Shown: positions 23,786-31,317, counted from the stretch's first letter. The stretch: DNA of 47,004 nucleotides from an uncultured Oscillospiraceae bacterium (GCA_947599925.1 CANQFT010000016.1:1-47004), one strand, 5' to 3'. Notes: generated by a model not told the origin, from the sequence alone. Numbers and translations are program-made.

Positions 23786-24940
23786 ATGTCCAAGAAACGC
23801 GCCAACGGCGAGGGCAGCATCCGCAAGCGCAAAGATGGCCGCTGGGAGGGGCGGTACACGGCGGGCCGAGACCCGCAAACAGGCAAGCCCATTTACAAAA
23901 ATGTCCTGGGCAAGACCCAGGGCGAGGTCAGGGAAAAGCTGAAGCGGGCCATGGAGGACAACAAGAAGGTGGACGTGACTAAGACCGGACAGTACACCGT
24001 GGCCCAGTGGTGCTGGCTCTGGCACGAGAACTACTGCAAGCCCGCCGTGAAGGACACCACCGCAGAATATTACCGCAGTTACATCGAACACCATATGGTC
24101 CCCAACATCGGCTCGATCAAGCTGAACAAGCTCACCACCCTCGACCTCCAGAAGTTCTACAACCAAACCAGGCAATCGGGCCGGGCGGAGAAGTATAAAG
24201 GCATGGAGGACAGGTCGCTCAGTGTCCGAACCGTCCGGTGGCTTCACGCCATGCTCCGTCAATGTCTGGAGCAAGCGGTGCGGGAACGGCTCATCCCCTA
24301 CAACCCCGCCAACTCTTGCCGACTGCCGCCAAAGGAGCGGCATGAGCCGCACATCCTGCCGCCGGAGAAGATCGGCGCCTACCTCGCCGCCGCCGAGGAG
24401 CACGGCGTACTGGCCATGTTCTAACTGGAGCTGGTCAGCGGTCTGCGAAAGGGCGAGCTTGTCGCCCTCCGCTGGTCTGACCTGGATGTGGAGGCCAAAA
24501 CCATCTCCGTCAGCAAGCAGTACGTCCGCAACCCGGACGGCTCCCTCGCCCTGTCCGAGCCCAAAACCGAGACCTCCATCCGTCAGGTCTCCATCCCGCA
24601 GACAGCGGTAGATCTGCTCAAAGAGGAGTACACCAAACACCCGGACAGCAAATATATGTTCCCGCCACCCCTGACCGGCGAAATGTACCACCCGGACTCG
24701 GTGGTGAACCTACACAAAAAAATCCTACGGGACGCGGGGCTTGACCATATCCGCTTCCACGACCTGCGGCACATCTACGCCACCCTCGCCATCCAGAACG
24801 GCGTGGATGCCAAGACCGTCTCCAGCATCCTGGGCCACTACGATGCCGGGTTCACCCTCCGCACCTACACCCACGCCACCCCCGCCATGCAACAAGCCGC
24901 GGCGGACAAAGTTGGGTGCTTTATCGCCCGGGCGGTGTAA
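23786..24940 (+). pseudogene. int: Tyrosine recombinase / integrase of element B, interrupted by TAA
   Basis: The reading frame encodes a full integrase of about 384 codons but contains one in-frame TAA at 24422-24424, between LAMF and LELVSGLRKGEL; a Tyr codon (TAC/TAT) there would restore it. The N-terminal domain starts SKKRANGEGSIRKRKDGRWE, an AP2-like arm-binding domain, and a core-binding domain follows. The catalytic motifs lie after the stop: Arg in SGLRKGE, Lys in EPKTETSIRQV, HDLRH, GHYD and the Tyr in TYTH. The truncated 212-residue product would therefore lack all catalytic residues. AAGGAGGG precedes the ATG. The gene lies 155 bp from the tRNA-Pro it presumably targeted. The loss would leave element B immobile unless another integrase acts on it. 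Confidence 0.88.
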
Positions 24941-24956
24941 CACTTCGGGCACACGG

Positions 24957-24993
24957 GGACCACAGCTTGGCTGCGGTCCTTGTTCTCTTGTTT
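24957..24993 (+). terminator. Terminator after the element B integrase
   Basis: A 10-bp stem (24957-24966 with 24970-24979, one mismatch) with a 3-nt loop, followed by TTGTTCTCTTGTTT. It lies 16 bp after the integrase stop. Confidence 0.65.
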
Positions 24994-25056
24994 CGGACCA
25001 TTTCCCCGTATGGGTCGGGTTTAGGGCAAGGGGATGTCGCTGGGCGAAAATGGGCA

Positions 25057-25093
25057 AAGAAAAATCCCTGGGACCGTATGGTCTCAGGGATTT
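25057..25093 (-). terminator. Terminator of tRNA-Pro
   Basis: On the minus strand a 14-bp stem (25093-25080 with 25075-25062, one wobble pair) with a 4-nt loop, followed by TTTTTCTTTG. It starts immediately after the encoded CCA. Confidence 0.9.
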
Positions 25094-25094
25094 T

Positions 25095-25171
25095 TGGTCC
25101 GAGTGGCGGGACTTGAACCCACGGCCTCTTGACCCCCAGTCAAGCGCGATACCAAACTTCGCCACACCCGG
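25095..25171 (-). tRNA. tRNA-Pro (anticodon GGG)
   Basis: A 77-nt cloverleaf on the minus strand, including an encoded CCA. Acceptor stem CCGGGTG pairs with CACTCGG (one G-T wobble) with discriminator A. The D-arm region has AGTTTGGTA. The anticodon stem CTTGA/TCAAG encloses a 7-nt loop with GGG at the anticodon positions. The T-arm has GTGGG-TTCAAGT-CCCGC. It reads Pro codons CCC and CCU. Its 3' half is the repeat unit of both att-like copies, so this is the integration target that stays functional after each insertion. Confidence 0.95.
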
Positions 25172-25201
25172 ATATTCACTTCGCCCTCAAGGGACTATGG
25201 T

Positions 25202-25230
25202 ATTCTACCATAGTCAACTCCATCTTGCAA
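25202..25230 (-). promoter_or_regulatory. Promoter of tRNA-Pro with a palindrome over the -10
   Basis: On the minus strand TTGCAA (25230-25225), 17 bp and TAGAAT (25207-25202), about 30 bp before the mature tRNA 5' end. A perfect inverted repeat, GACTATGGTA and TACCATAGTC with a 3-bp centre (25193-25215), covers the -10 element. It could be a regulator site or a processing hairpin in the 5' leader. Confidence 0.6.
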
Positions 25231-25264
25231 GAGGTAAAATGGATTTTCCGGAAAAATTTTATTT

Positions 25265-25726
25265 TCACCCCTCCAGGGGCAAAACCTCCACCTCCGTGCC
25301 CGCTTCCCAGGTCAAAAGGGCAAAGCGGCCATCGGCCACGGCGCCGGGATTGACCGCCAAGAGGCCGTCAAACCAGGCGCGGAAGGGGCGGTGGGTGTGG
25401 CCAAAGAGCAGGAGGTCCGCGCCCAGGCTCCGGGCCCGCTCCACCGCGCGGGCCGTGCCGGTCTTGACCCCCACGGTGTGGCCGTGGAGGTAGAGCACCG
25501 TCTTGCCCGCCAGCCGGACCACGCCCTCGGCGGGGCGGTCGTTTTGATACCAGTCGCAGTTGCCGGACACCTGGTAGAGCGTCAGCTCCGGGCAGGCCAG
25601 GCGGAGGTTTTCCGCGTCCCGGACCATGTCGCCCAGGTGAAAGGCCACGTCGGGCCGGTAGAGCGCCACGGCGTCCACCATGGGGCTCACCCGGCCGTGG
25701 GAGTCGGAAAAGACCAAAGCGCGCAT
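25265..25726 (-). CDS. YfcE/MJ0936-family phosphodiesterase
   Basis: A 153-aa calcineurin-like metallophosphoesterase. The metal-binding motifs are all present: SDSHG at the N-terminus, HLGDMVRDAE, GNCDW, LHGHTVG and FGHTHRPF near residue 110. Proteins of this family hydrolyse phosphodiester bonds in small substrates; the physiological substrate is usually unknown. Length is typical. ATG at 25726 lies behind a GGAAGG-type site. First chromosomal gene beyond the tRNA-Pro, transcribed toward it. Confidence 0.88.
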   Translation of the reverse strand: MRALVFSDSHGRVSPMVDAVALYRPDVAFHLGDMVRDAENLRLACPELTLYQVSGNCDWYQNDRPAEGVVRLAGKTVLYLHGHTVGVKTGTARAVERARSLGADLLLFGHTHRPFRAWFDGLLAVNPGAVADGRFALLTWEAGTEVEVLPLEG

Positions 25727-25782
25727 TTGGGTTCACCTTCCCGCGAAAATTTCATATACTGGGGCGAAAGGGGAGATGGGAT

Positions 25783-26058
25783 ATGTCCAAGCAAGACCCG
25801 CTGAAGGCCCTGAAGCAAGACCCCCAGGGCGCGGCGCTGCTGGGCGACAAGCAGGCGCTGGCGGCGCTGTTGCAGAGCGACGAGGCCAAGACCCTGGCCC
25901 AGCTGCTTCAAAGCGTGGGCGGCGACGGTCTCAAGGCCGCGGCCCAGTCCGCGGCGGCGGGAGACGGCGCCGCGCTGAGCCAGCTGGTGAAAAAGCTCCA
26001 GTCTGACCCGCGGGGAGCCAAGGCCATGGCGTCCATGGACAAAAAGCTGGGCCACTGA
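25783..26058 (+). CDS. Small Ala/Gln/Leu-rich protein of unknown function
   Basis: A 91-aa helical protein without signal peptide or membrane segment. It repeats short Leu/Ala/Asp modules (PLKALKQDPQGAALLGDKQA, LAALLQSDEAKTLAQLLQS). AAGGGGAGATGGGAT precedes the ATG. It is the first of three closely spaced genes (gaps 18 bp and an 8-bp overlap) that look like an operon. I do not recognise a family. Confidence 0.65.
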   Translation: MSKQDPLKALKQDPQGAALLGDKQALAALLQSDEAKTLAQLLQSVGGDGLKAAAQSAAAGDGAALSQLVKKLQSDPRGAKAMASMDKKLGH

Positions 26059-26076
26059 GGAAAGGAGGGGTGGGCC

Positions 26077-26496
26077 ATGGCGCAGTTTGAGGAGAAGCTG
26101 AACGCGATCCTCAATGACCCACAGACCATGGGCCGGATCCTGGCCATCGCCCAATCTCTGGACGGGTCCAAGGCCCAGTCCCCGGCGGAGGAGGCCCCGG
26201 CGGAGGAGAGCCGGCCCGCGCAGTCCTCGGCAGAGGAGGCTCCGGCGGAGGCCGCCCAGCCGGAGTCCGCGGCGCCCGGTCTGGACCTGGACCCCAGGCT
26301 CATGGCGGCGGGACTGCAGGCCCTGGCGGCCTGGCAGGGTCCGGAGGACAGCCGCGCCGCCCTCTTGCAGTCTCTGCGGCCCTTTTTGAAAGCCGAGCGC
26401 CACGGCAAGCTGGACAAAGCCCTTCGGGTCATCAAGCTCTCCAAGGTGGTCCGGGCCGCGCTGGATGGGCTGAAAGGAGGGCAAGAGGATGTATAA
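26077..26496 (+). CDS. Hypothetical protein with Pro/Ala/Glu-rich centre
   Basis: A 139-aa protein. The N-terminal about 30 residues (FEEKLNAILNDPQTMGRIL) and the C-terminal about 70 residues (PRLMAAGLQALAAWQGPEDS onward) look like short helical bundles, joined by a low-complexity linker of about 40 residues made of EEAPAEE-type units. The N-terminal LND/PQTMGRI pattern resembles the QDP/PQG repeats of the upstream gene, so the two may be related. AAAGGAGGGG precedes the ATG. It overlaps the next gene by 8 bp. No function can be assigned. Confidence 0.65.
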   Translation: MAQFEEKLNAILNDPQTMGRILAIAQSLDGSKAQSPAEEAPAEESRPAQSSAEEAPAEAAQPESAAPGLDLDPRLMAAGLQALAAWQGPEDSRAALLQSLRPFLKAERHGKLDKALRVIKLSKVVRAALDGLKGGQEDV

Positions 26497-26794
26497 CCGC
26501 TACATCTCCGGCCAGGGCCACATCCCCGTAGACCCGCCGCCGCCAGGTCCGGCCCGCAGAGGCGGCGGGCCGCTGGGCGGACTGCTGGGCCGTCTGGGGG
26601 CCGGGTCCGGGGAGGGAAAGCAGATCGGTCAGGCCCTCTCCGGCCTGTTGAAGAGCCTGCACCTGGAGCATCTGGACACCGGGGATATTCTGCTGGGCCT
26701 CATCGTGCTCTTTCTGGTACTGGAGGACGGGGACGATCTGGACCTGCTGATCACCCTGGGGCTCACCATCCTGCTCAGTCTGGCAGAGCCGTAG
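26489..26794 (+). CDS. Small protein with hydrophobic C-terminus
   Basis: A 101-aa protein. The N-terminal half is Gly/Pro-rich (PVDPPPPGPARRGGGPLGGL). The C-terminal half carries two hydrophobic stretches (DILLGLIVLFLVLE and LLITLGLTILLSL) separated by an acidic GDDLDL turn, suggesting a membrane hairpin. AAAGGAGGG lies just upstream of the ATG, inside the previous gene. It ends overlapping the convergent gene at 26775 by 20 bp. Function unknown; the three-gene set may form a small membrane-associated complex. Confidence 0.6.
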   Translation: MYNRYISGQGHIPVDPPPPGPARRGGGPLGGLLGRLGAGSGEGKQIGQALSGLLKSLHLEHLDTGDILLGLIVLFLVLEDGDDLDLLITLGLTILLSLAEP

Positions 26795-27539
26795 TGTGCA
26801 TCACCGTGCCGTCCGGCAGGGAGAAACTCTGGCCGGGGGTGGCCGGGGTCTCCACGGTATAGCCGCTCATGCGGTAGAACACCTGGCCGTCCTTGCTGGA
26901 TTCGGCGTGGACCAGCAGCCCGGTATCCACCGACACCCAGTAGCTCTCCACATAGCCTGTGGCGGGCTCCAAGACCGCGACATAGATGCAGGGCAGCTGT
27001 TCGCTGAGGGCGTATTCGGCCCGGACGATGTCCGCCTTGTCCGCGGCCAGCACGTCCTCGTAGGTGGGCAGGCGCTGGCTCAGATCGGCGGAGCGGTCGG
27101 TGGCGTCATACTCCCGCCAGGTCCGCTCCGAGCCGTACCACACATACCGTCTGCCGCCGCCGATGAGACTGTGCTGGACGCGGCGGTCAGGGAGCGTCAG
27201 CGCGGTCTGGGTCCAGCCCCCGTCTACGGTGACGGCGGCCTGGGTGACGCCAAACTCGCCGCCGCTGCCCAGGATCTCGGCGGTGATGGTGCGGGCGTAG
27301 CTCTCCGGCCGCTCCAGGGTAGCCACCACCTGCTGCACCGTCTCCGGCGTCACCTCCACGCGCTGGTATGTCCCCGCGCCATCGGGGTCGTCAGGGGCGT
27401 CGCTGGGCAGAGGGGTCAGCGACGGCAGGACCACCTCCGGCGTCTGGTGGAAGAGGTTCACGGAAAAGGCGGAAAACAGCGCCACGACCATCACCGCGGC
27501 GATGAGGACGGCGAGGAAGTTCCGGTGGCCCTTATCCAT
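26775..27539 (-). CDS. Membrane-anchored extracytoplasmic protein of unknown function
   Basis: A 254-aa protein with an N-terminal hydrophobic segment (FLAVLIAAVMVVALFSAFSV), a Pro/Asp-rich linker (PSLTPLPSDAPDDPDGAG) and a beta-rich C-terminal domain (TITAEILGSGGEFGVTQAAV, YVWYGSERTW, YWVSVDTGLLVHAESSKDG). The alternating strands resemble LolA/RseB-like lipoprotein-binding folds, but the match is only by pattern. ATG at 27539 has GGAGGAG upstream and overlaps the wecB stop by 8 bp. Last gene of the trpS-tagO-wecB strand run, so possibly related to cell-wall polymer assembly. Confidence 0.65.
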   Translation of the reverse strand: MDKGHRNFLAVLIAAVMVVALFSAFSVNLFHQTPEVVLPSLTPLPSDAPDDPDGAGTYQRVEVTPETVQQVVATLERPESYARTITAEILGSGGEFGVTQAAVTVDGGWTQTALTLPDRRVQHSLIGGGRRYVWYGSERTWREYDATDRSADLSQRLPTYEDVLAADKADIVRAEYALSEQLPCIYVAVLEPATGYVESYWVSVDTGLLVHAESSKDGQVFYRMSGYTVETPATPGQSFSLPDGTVMHTTALPD

Positions 27540-28677
27540 ACCGCCACTCCTCCGGCGGCGCGGCGCGCAGGGCAAAATAATACTCCACGGCGTCCGCGAT
27601 GCGCCCGCAGGCCCGGCCGTCCCCGTAGGGGTTGACGGCGCGGGCCATTTTGTCGTATTCGCTCCGGTTTTCCAGCAGTTCCCGCCCCATGGCGTAGACC
27701 TGCTCCTCCTCCGTGCCCGCCAGCCGTACCGTCCCCGCCGCCACAGCCTCCGGCCGCTCGGTCTCCCGCCGCAGGACCAGCACCGGCTTGCCCAGGGCGG
27801 GGGCCTCCTCCTGCAAGCCGCCGGAGTCGGTCATCACCAGATAGGCGCGGGCCATGAGGTTGTGCATCTCCAGCACGTCCAGAGGCTCGATGAGGTGGAC
27901 ATTGGCGAGGCCGTCCAGATGCTTGTGGGCCGTCTCCCGCACGACTGGCGACAGGTGAACCGGGTAGACGAACTCCGCCTCCGGGCAGTCCCGCGCCAGC
28001 CGCCGCAGGGCCGTCATGATATGCTCCATGGGCGCGCCGTAGTTCTCCCGGCGGTGGCAGGTGATCAAAACCACCTTGCGCCCGGCGTAGTCCAGCTGGT
28101 TCAGCAGGGGCGTTTGAAAGGCGAAGTCCTTTCGCACAGAGGTCTTGAGGGCGTCGATGACGGTGTTCCCCGTGAGGTAGACGCCCTGGGTGATGCCCTC
28201 GCGCGCCAGGTTGTCCCGGTTGGCGGCGGTGGGGCAAAAATGCAGGGCGCACAGGTCCCCTGTGAGGGTGCGGTTCATCTCCTCAGGGAAGGGGGAGTAG
28301 CGGTCGTAGGTGCGAAGGCCCGCCTCCACATGGCCCACGGGGATCTGGGCGTAGAAGGCGGCCAGGGCCCCGGCGAAGGTGGTGGAGGTGTCGCCGTGGA
28401 CCAGCACCAGGTCGGGCTTGGCCTGGGCCAGCACCCGCTCCATGCCCAGCAGGGCCTTGGCGGTGATGGTGTAGAGGCTCTGGCGGGGCTCCATGATGTC
28501 CAGATCGAAGTCCGGCGTCAGGTCAAAGGCGTCCAGCACGCTGTCCAGCATCTGCCGGTGCTGGGCCGTGACACAGCACAGGCTCTCCAGCCCCTCCCTG
28601 CTCTCCAGTTCCCGCACCAGCGGCGCCATTTTGATGGCCTCAGGCCGGGTGCCAAAGACGGTCATGACCTTTTTCAT
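27532..28677 (-). CDS. wecB: UDP-N-acetylglucosamine 2-epimerase (non-hydrolysing)
   Basis: A 381-aa cytoplasmic enzyme that interconverts UDP-GlcNAc and UDP-ManNAc, supplying ManNAc for teichoic-acid linkage units or other surface polysaccharides. The family elements are clear: VFGTRPEAIKMAPLV at the N-terminus, VHGDTSTTFAGAL, GHVEAGLRT, FPEEMNR, TCHRREN, and TDSGGLQEEAPALGKPVLVLR. Length is normal. GAGGAGG precedes the ATG, which overlaps the tagO stop by 4 bp (ATGA), implying translational coupling. Confidence 0.95.
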   Translation of the reverse strand: MKKVMTVFGTRPEAIKMAPLVRELESREGLESLCCVTAQHRQMLDSVLDAFDLTPDFDLDIMEPRQSLYTITAKALLGMERVLAQAKPDLVLVHGDTSTTFAGALAAFYAQIPVGHVEAGLRTYDRYSPFPEEMNRTLTGDLCALHFCPTAANRDNLAREGITQGVYLTGNTVIDALKTSVRKDFAFQTPLLNQLDYAGRKVVLITCHRRENYGAPMEHIMTALRRLARDCPEAEFVYPVHLSPVVRETAHKHLDGLANVHLIEPLDVLEMHNLMARAYLVMTDSGGLQEEAPALGKPVLVLRRETERPEAVAAGTVRLAGTEEEQVYAMGRELLENRSEYDKMARAVNPYGDGRACGRIADAVEYYFALRAAPPEEWRYG

Positions 28678-29783
28678 TGTCCGTCCTCCTCGTCGTTCTC
28701 CGGCTCGTCGGCCTCCGGATGGGCGTGGGGGTGGATAAAGATCCGCATGGCCACTCCGCCGGCCACGCACAGGGCCATGAGCACCAGCATGGCCCGCAGG
28801 GGCCCGGAGGTGGTGAGCACCACGGCGGAGAGGCCCAGCACCGCACTGATGACGTACAGGATGGCCACCGTCTGCTTCTGGGAAAAGCCCATGTCCATGA
28901 GCCGGTGGTGGACGTGGCTGCGGTCTGGGTGCATGGGGCTCTGGCCGTGGGCGATGCGGCGGATGAAGGCGAAGGCGGTGTCAAAGATGGGCAGACCCAG
29001 CATCAAAAACGGCACCACGAAGGAGATGGCGATGTGGAGCTTGAACACGCCCTGGATGGAGATGACGCCCAGGGCGTAGCCCAGGAAGGTGGAGCCGGTG
29101 TCCCCCATGAAGATCTTGGCCGGGTTGAGATTGTAGGGCAGAAAGCCCAGGCAGCCGCCCGCCAGCGCCGCCACCATGATGGGCACCGAGGGGCTGACGA
29201 TGTCCGGCGCCACCAGGGTGATGACCAGCAGAGTCAAGGAGCTGATGGAACTGACGCCGCAGGCCAGACCGTCCAGGCCGTCAATGAGGTTGACGGCGTT
29301 GGTGATGGCCACGATCCAGAACACCGAGACCGGGATCGCCAGCCACCCCAGGTCCCAGTAAGGGTTGGAGGAGAAGATGTTGGGGTTGGAGAGGGTCACG
29401 ATCTCGTTGCCCGACAGGACCGCCACCAGCGCGGCCACGATCTGCACGCCGAATTTGAACAGGGCCCGCAGGTCGTAAATGTCGTCAAAGATGCCCAGCA
29501 CCACGATGATGACCGCTCCCAGCAGCATCCCCCGCACCTGGCCGTTCAGGGGCACGAAGATCAGCACGCTGAGCAAAAAACCCAGGAAGATGGCCAGACC
29601 GCCCATCCGGGGCACGGGCCGGGTGTGGATGCGCCGCTCCGGGTCTTTGTCCTTTCTGGGGTCGTCCACCGCGCCCACCCGCTGGGCCAACTGCTTGACG
29701 ATGGGCGTTGTGATGATGGCCACGATGAAGGAGACCCCCAGCGTGGCGCACACCAGCCCCAGCACATTCAGATTGATATTCAT
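28674..29783 (-). CDS. tagO: Undecaprenyl-phosphate GlcNAc-1-phosphate transferase (TagO/WecA type)
   Basis: A 369-aa multi-pass membrane enzyme of the MraY/WecA superfamily, which transfers GlcNAc-1-phosphate to undecaprenyl phosphate as the first step of wall polymer synthesis. About ten hydrophobic segments are visible. Conserved loops include DDPRKDKDPERRIHTRPVPR, GIFDDIYDLRA, TNAVNLIDGLDGLACG, FMGDTGSTFLG and HPDRSHVHHRL. A His/Asp/Glu-rich tail (HPHAHPEADEPENDEEDGQ) ends the protein. The start at 29783 (MNINLNVLG) is chosen because the earlier frame overlaps trpS. Pairs with wecB downstream. Confidence 0.93.
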   Translation of the reverse strand: MNINLNVLGLVCATLGVSFIVAIITTPIVKQLAQRVGAVDDPRKDKDPERRIHTRPVPRMGGLAIFLGFLLSVLIFVPLNGQVRGMLLGAVIIVVLGIFDDIYDLRALFKFGVQIVAALVAVLSGNEIVTLSNPNIFSSNPYWDLGWLAIPVSVFWIVAITNAVNLIDGLDGLACGVSSISSLTLLVITLVAPDIVSPSVPIMVAALAGGCLGFLPYNLNPAKIFMGDTGSTFLGYALGVISIQGVFKLHIAISFVVPFLMLGLPIFDTAFAFIRRIAHGQSPMHPDRSHVHHRLMDMGFSQKQTVAILYVISAVLGLSAVVLTTSGPLRAMLVLMALCVAGGVAMRIFIHPHAHPEADEPENDEEDGQ

Positions 29784-29811
29784 AGGCTGACTCGACCTCT
29801 GTTTCTTGGCA

Positions 29812-30813
29812 TTACGGGGCCAAAAAGCCCACCTTTTTATACACTTTGGAGAGGGTCCGCCAGGCGATCTTGCCCGCCCGCTCCGCGCCGGCGCGGTAGA
29901 CGCTCTCCAGATACCCCTTGTCGGCCAGCAGGCGCTCCGTCTCCTCCCGGATGGGGCGCAGGGTCTCGATGACCGCCTCTCCCACGGCGGGCTTGAAGGC
30001 GCCGTAGCCCTGGCCGGCAAACTCCCGCTCGATGGTCTCGAAGGTCTTGCCGGTGACGGCGGAGTAGATCTGCATGAGGTTGGCCACCCCCGGCTTGTTC
30101 TCCAGGTCGTAGCGCACGGGGTTTTCCCGGTCGGAGTCGGTGACGGCCCGCTTGAACTTCCGCATGATGTCCTCCGGCTTTTCCAGGAGGAACACACAGC
30201 CCTCCGGCAGAGACTTGCTCATCTTGGTGTCCGGCTGGTTGAGGCTCCTCACCCGCGCTCCGGCCTTGGGAATGTAGGGCTCCGGGACCTTGAACACCTC
30301 GCCGTAAATGCCGTTGAAGCGGTTGGCGATGTCCCGGCAGATCTCCACGTGCTGTTTCTGGTCCGCCCCAACGGGCACATAGTCGGGCTGGTAGAGCAGG
30401 ATGTCGGCGGCCATGAGGCTGGGGTAGGTGAAGAGCCCGGCGTTGATGTTGTCGGCGTGCTTGGCGGACTTGTCCTTGAACTGGGTCATCCGGGAGAGCT
30501 CGCCAAACATGGTGTAGCACTGGAGGACCCAGCCCAGCTGGGCATGGGCGGGGATGTGGCTCTGGACAAAGATGGTGTTCCGCTCCGGGTCCAGGCCACA
30601 GGCGATGTAGGTGGCGATCTGGGTCAAGGTCCGCCGCCGCAGTTCCGCGGGCACCTGCCGCACGGTGATGGTGTGGAGGTCGGCCATGAACCAGTAGCAG
30701 TCGAAATCCTGGGACAGATCGGCCCAGTTCTTGATGGCGCCCAGGTAGTTGCCCAGGTGCAGCTCCCCGCTGGGCTGGATGCCGGAGAGCAGAACCTTCT
30801 TCTCGTTTTCCAT
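29812..30813 (-). CDS. trpS: Tryptophanyl-tRNA synthetase
   Basis: A 333-aa class I aminoacyl-tRNA synthetase charging tRNA-Trp. The HIGH-equivalent is in PSGELHLGNYLGA near the N-terminus and the KMSKS motif in DTKMSKSLPEG near residue 195. Length is typical of bacterial TrpRS. The ATG at 30813 (MENEKK) with GGAG upstream is chosen; another ATG lies five codons earlier. It has its own promoter at 30860-30888, and the 70-bp leader is too short for a T-box. tagO follows after 28 bp. Confidence 0.95.
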   Translation of the reverse strand: MENEKKVLLSGIQPSGELHLGNYLGAIKNWADLSQDFDCYWFMADLHTITVRQVPAELRRRTLTQIATYIACGLDPERNTIFVQSHIPAHAQLGWVLQCYTMFGELSRMTQFKDKSAKHADNINAGLFTYPSLMAADILLYQPDYVPVGADQKQHVEICRDIANRFNGIYGEVFKVPEPYIPKAGARVRSLNQPDTKMSKSLPEGCVFLLEKPEDIMRKFKRAVTDSDRENPVRYDLENKPGVANLMQIYSAVTGKTFETIEREFAGQGYGAFKPAVGEAVIETLRPIREETERLLADKGYLESVYRAGAERAGKIAWRTLSKVYKKVGFLAP

Positions 30814-30859
30814 ATGCGTCAACTCCATTCTCGCAAGGCGGCATACAAAATATCAGTTT

Positions 30860-30888
30860 AGTATATCACGTTTTCCGGGGTTTGACAA
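30860..30888 (-). promoter_or_regulatory. Promoter of trpS
   Basis: On the minus strand TTGTCA (30888-30883), 17 bp and TATACT (30865-30860). Start expected near 30853, giving a 40-nt leader. Confidence 0.7.
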
Positions 30889-30911
30889 TAGTTGCCTGGG
30901 CTCCTCGCCCA

Positions 30912-30932
30912 CAAAACCGCCTTTTGGGGCGG
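30912..30932 (-). terminator. Terminator of the XRE gene
   Basis: On the minus strand a 5-bp GC stem CCGCC/GGCGG with a 6-nt loop (CCAAAA), followed by TTTTGT, 12 bp after the stop codon at 30945. Confidence 0.6.
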
Positions 30933-30944
30933 GCGGACTTTGTT

Positions 30945-31196
30945 TCAGCCCTCTGCCCGCCCGGAGTCTCTGGCCCACCTGGCCCTGGGGTATGGCTCGC
31001 TCACGTCTGTCAGACCCAGCAGATAGTCCACGCTGGTGTGAAAAAACCGGGCCAACTGAATGAGGACGGGAGCGGGTACGTTCAGCTTCCCCAGCTCATA
31101 GCTGGAGTAGGTCGTCTGGTGGAGCCGCAGGACCGCCGCCATGTCCTTCTGCTTCAGATCGGCATCCTCCCGCAGTTCCCGGATCCGCTCATACAT
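30945..31196 (-). CDS. XRE-family transcriptional regulator
   Basis: An 83-aa protein consisting almost entirely of a Cro/CI-type helix-turn-helix: MYERIRELREDADLKQKDMA, AAVLRLHQTTYSSYELGKLN and a fourth/fifth helix ending in FFHTSVDYLLGLTD. AGAGGTGAG lies just upstream of the ATG at 31196; longer frames upstream would run through the operator region. It is divergent from the NPCBM protein gene, and a long inverted repeat lies between them, so it most likely represses both. Confidence 0.88.
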   Translation of the reverse strand: MYERIRELREDADLKQKDMAAVLRLHQTTYSSYELGKLNVPAPVLIQLARFFHTSVDYLLGLTDVSEPYPRARWARDSGRAEG

Positions 31197-31225
31197 ATCA
31201 CTCACCTCTGGGTGACAGTATGGCA

Positions 31226-31271
31226 TAAGGGAATATCGCTTATTGACTTTTAAGCGATATTCCCTTAAAAT
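31226..31271 (+). promoter_or_regulatory. Promoter with flanking operator arms, divergent XRE/NPCBM region
   Basis: A perfect inverted repeat with 16-bp arms (TAAGGGAATATCGCTT at 31226-31241 and its complement at 31252-31267) and a 10-bp centre. The centre holds TTGACT (31243-31248), and 17 bp later TAAAAT (31266-31271) overlaps the end of the right arm, so the operator straddles the plus-strand promoter. Binding by the adjacent XRE regulator would block RNA polymerase. Confidence 0.8.
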
Positions 31272-31317
31272 AGGTCTGAGCGGTTCGCCGCAAATCAAAT
31301 CAAAGGGAGAGATGGAC

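Larger units (their letters stand above)
5849..25141. mobile_element. Element B: tRNA-Pro-integrated island, about 19.3 kb
   Basis: Bounded by att-like copy 2 and the intact tRNA-Pro at 25095-25171, with a tyrosine integrase (now a pseudogene) next to the tRNA. It carries a broken MntA/HepT pair, an unknown 612-aa gene, remnants of helicase-type genes and the WYL-LRR-SbcCD-VWA-MoxR operon. Several decayed genes and the nonsense codon in the integrase suggest an old, fixed island. The boundaries are inferred from the direct repeats; the operon's GC content resembles the host, so part of the segment could instead be chromosomal DNA trapped between two independent attachment remnants. Confidence 0.62.

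Noticed and set aside
28674-30197. Longer 507-codon version of tagO extending into trpS
   Set aside because: The extra N-terminus is Ser/Arg/Pro-rich nonsense opposite frame to trpS; the family starts at the first membrane helix, position 29783.
30814-30900. Possible T-box or attenuator before trpS
   Set aside because: The leader from the promoter is only about 40 nt and has no specifier-loop or terminator/antiterminator structure.
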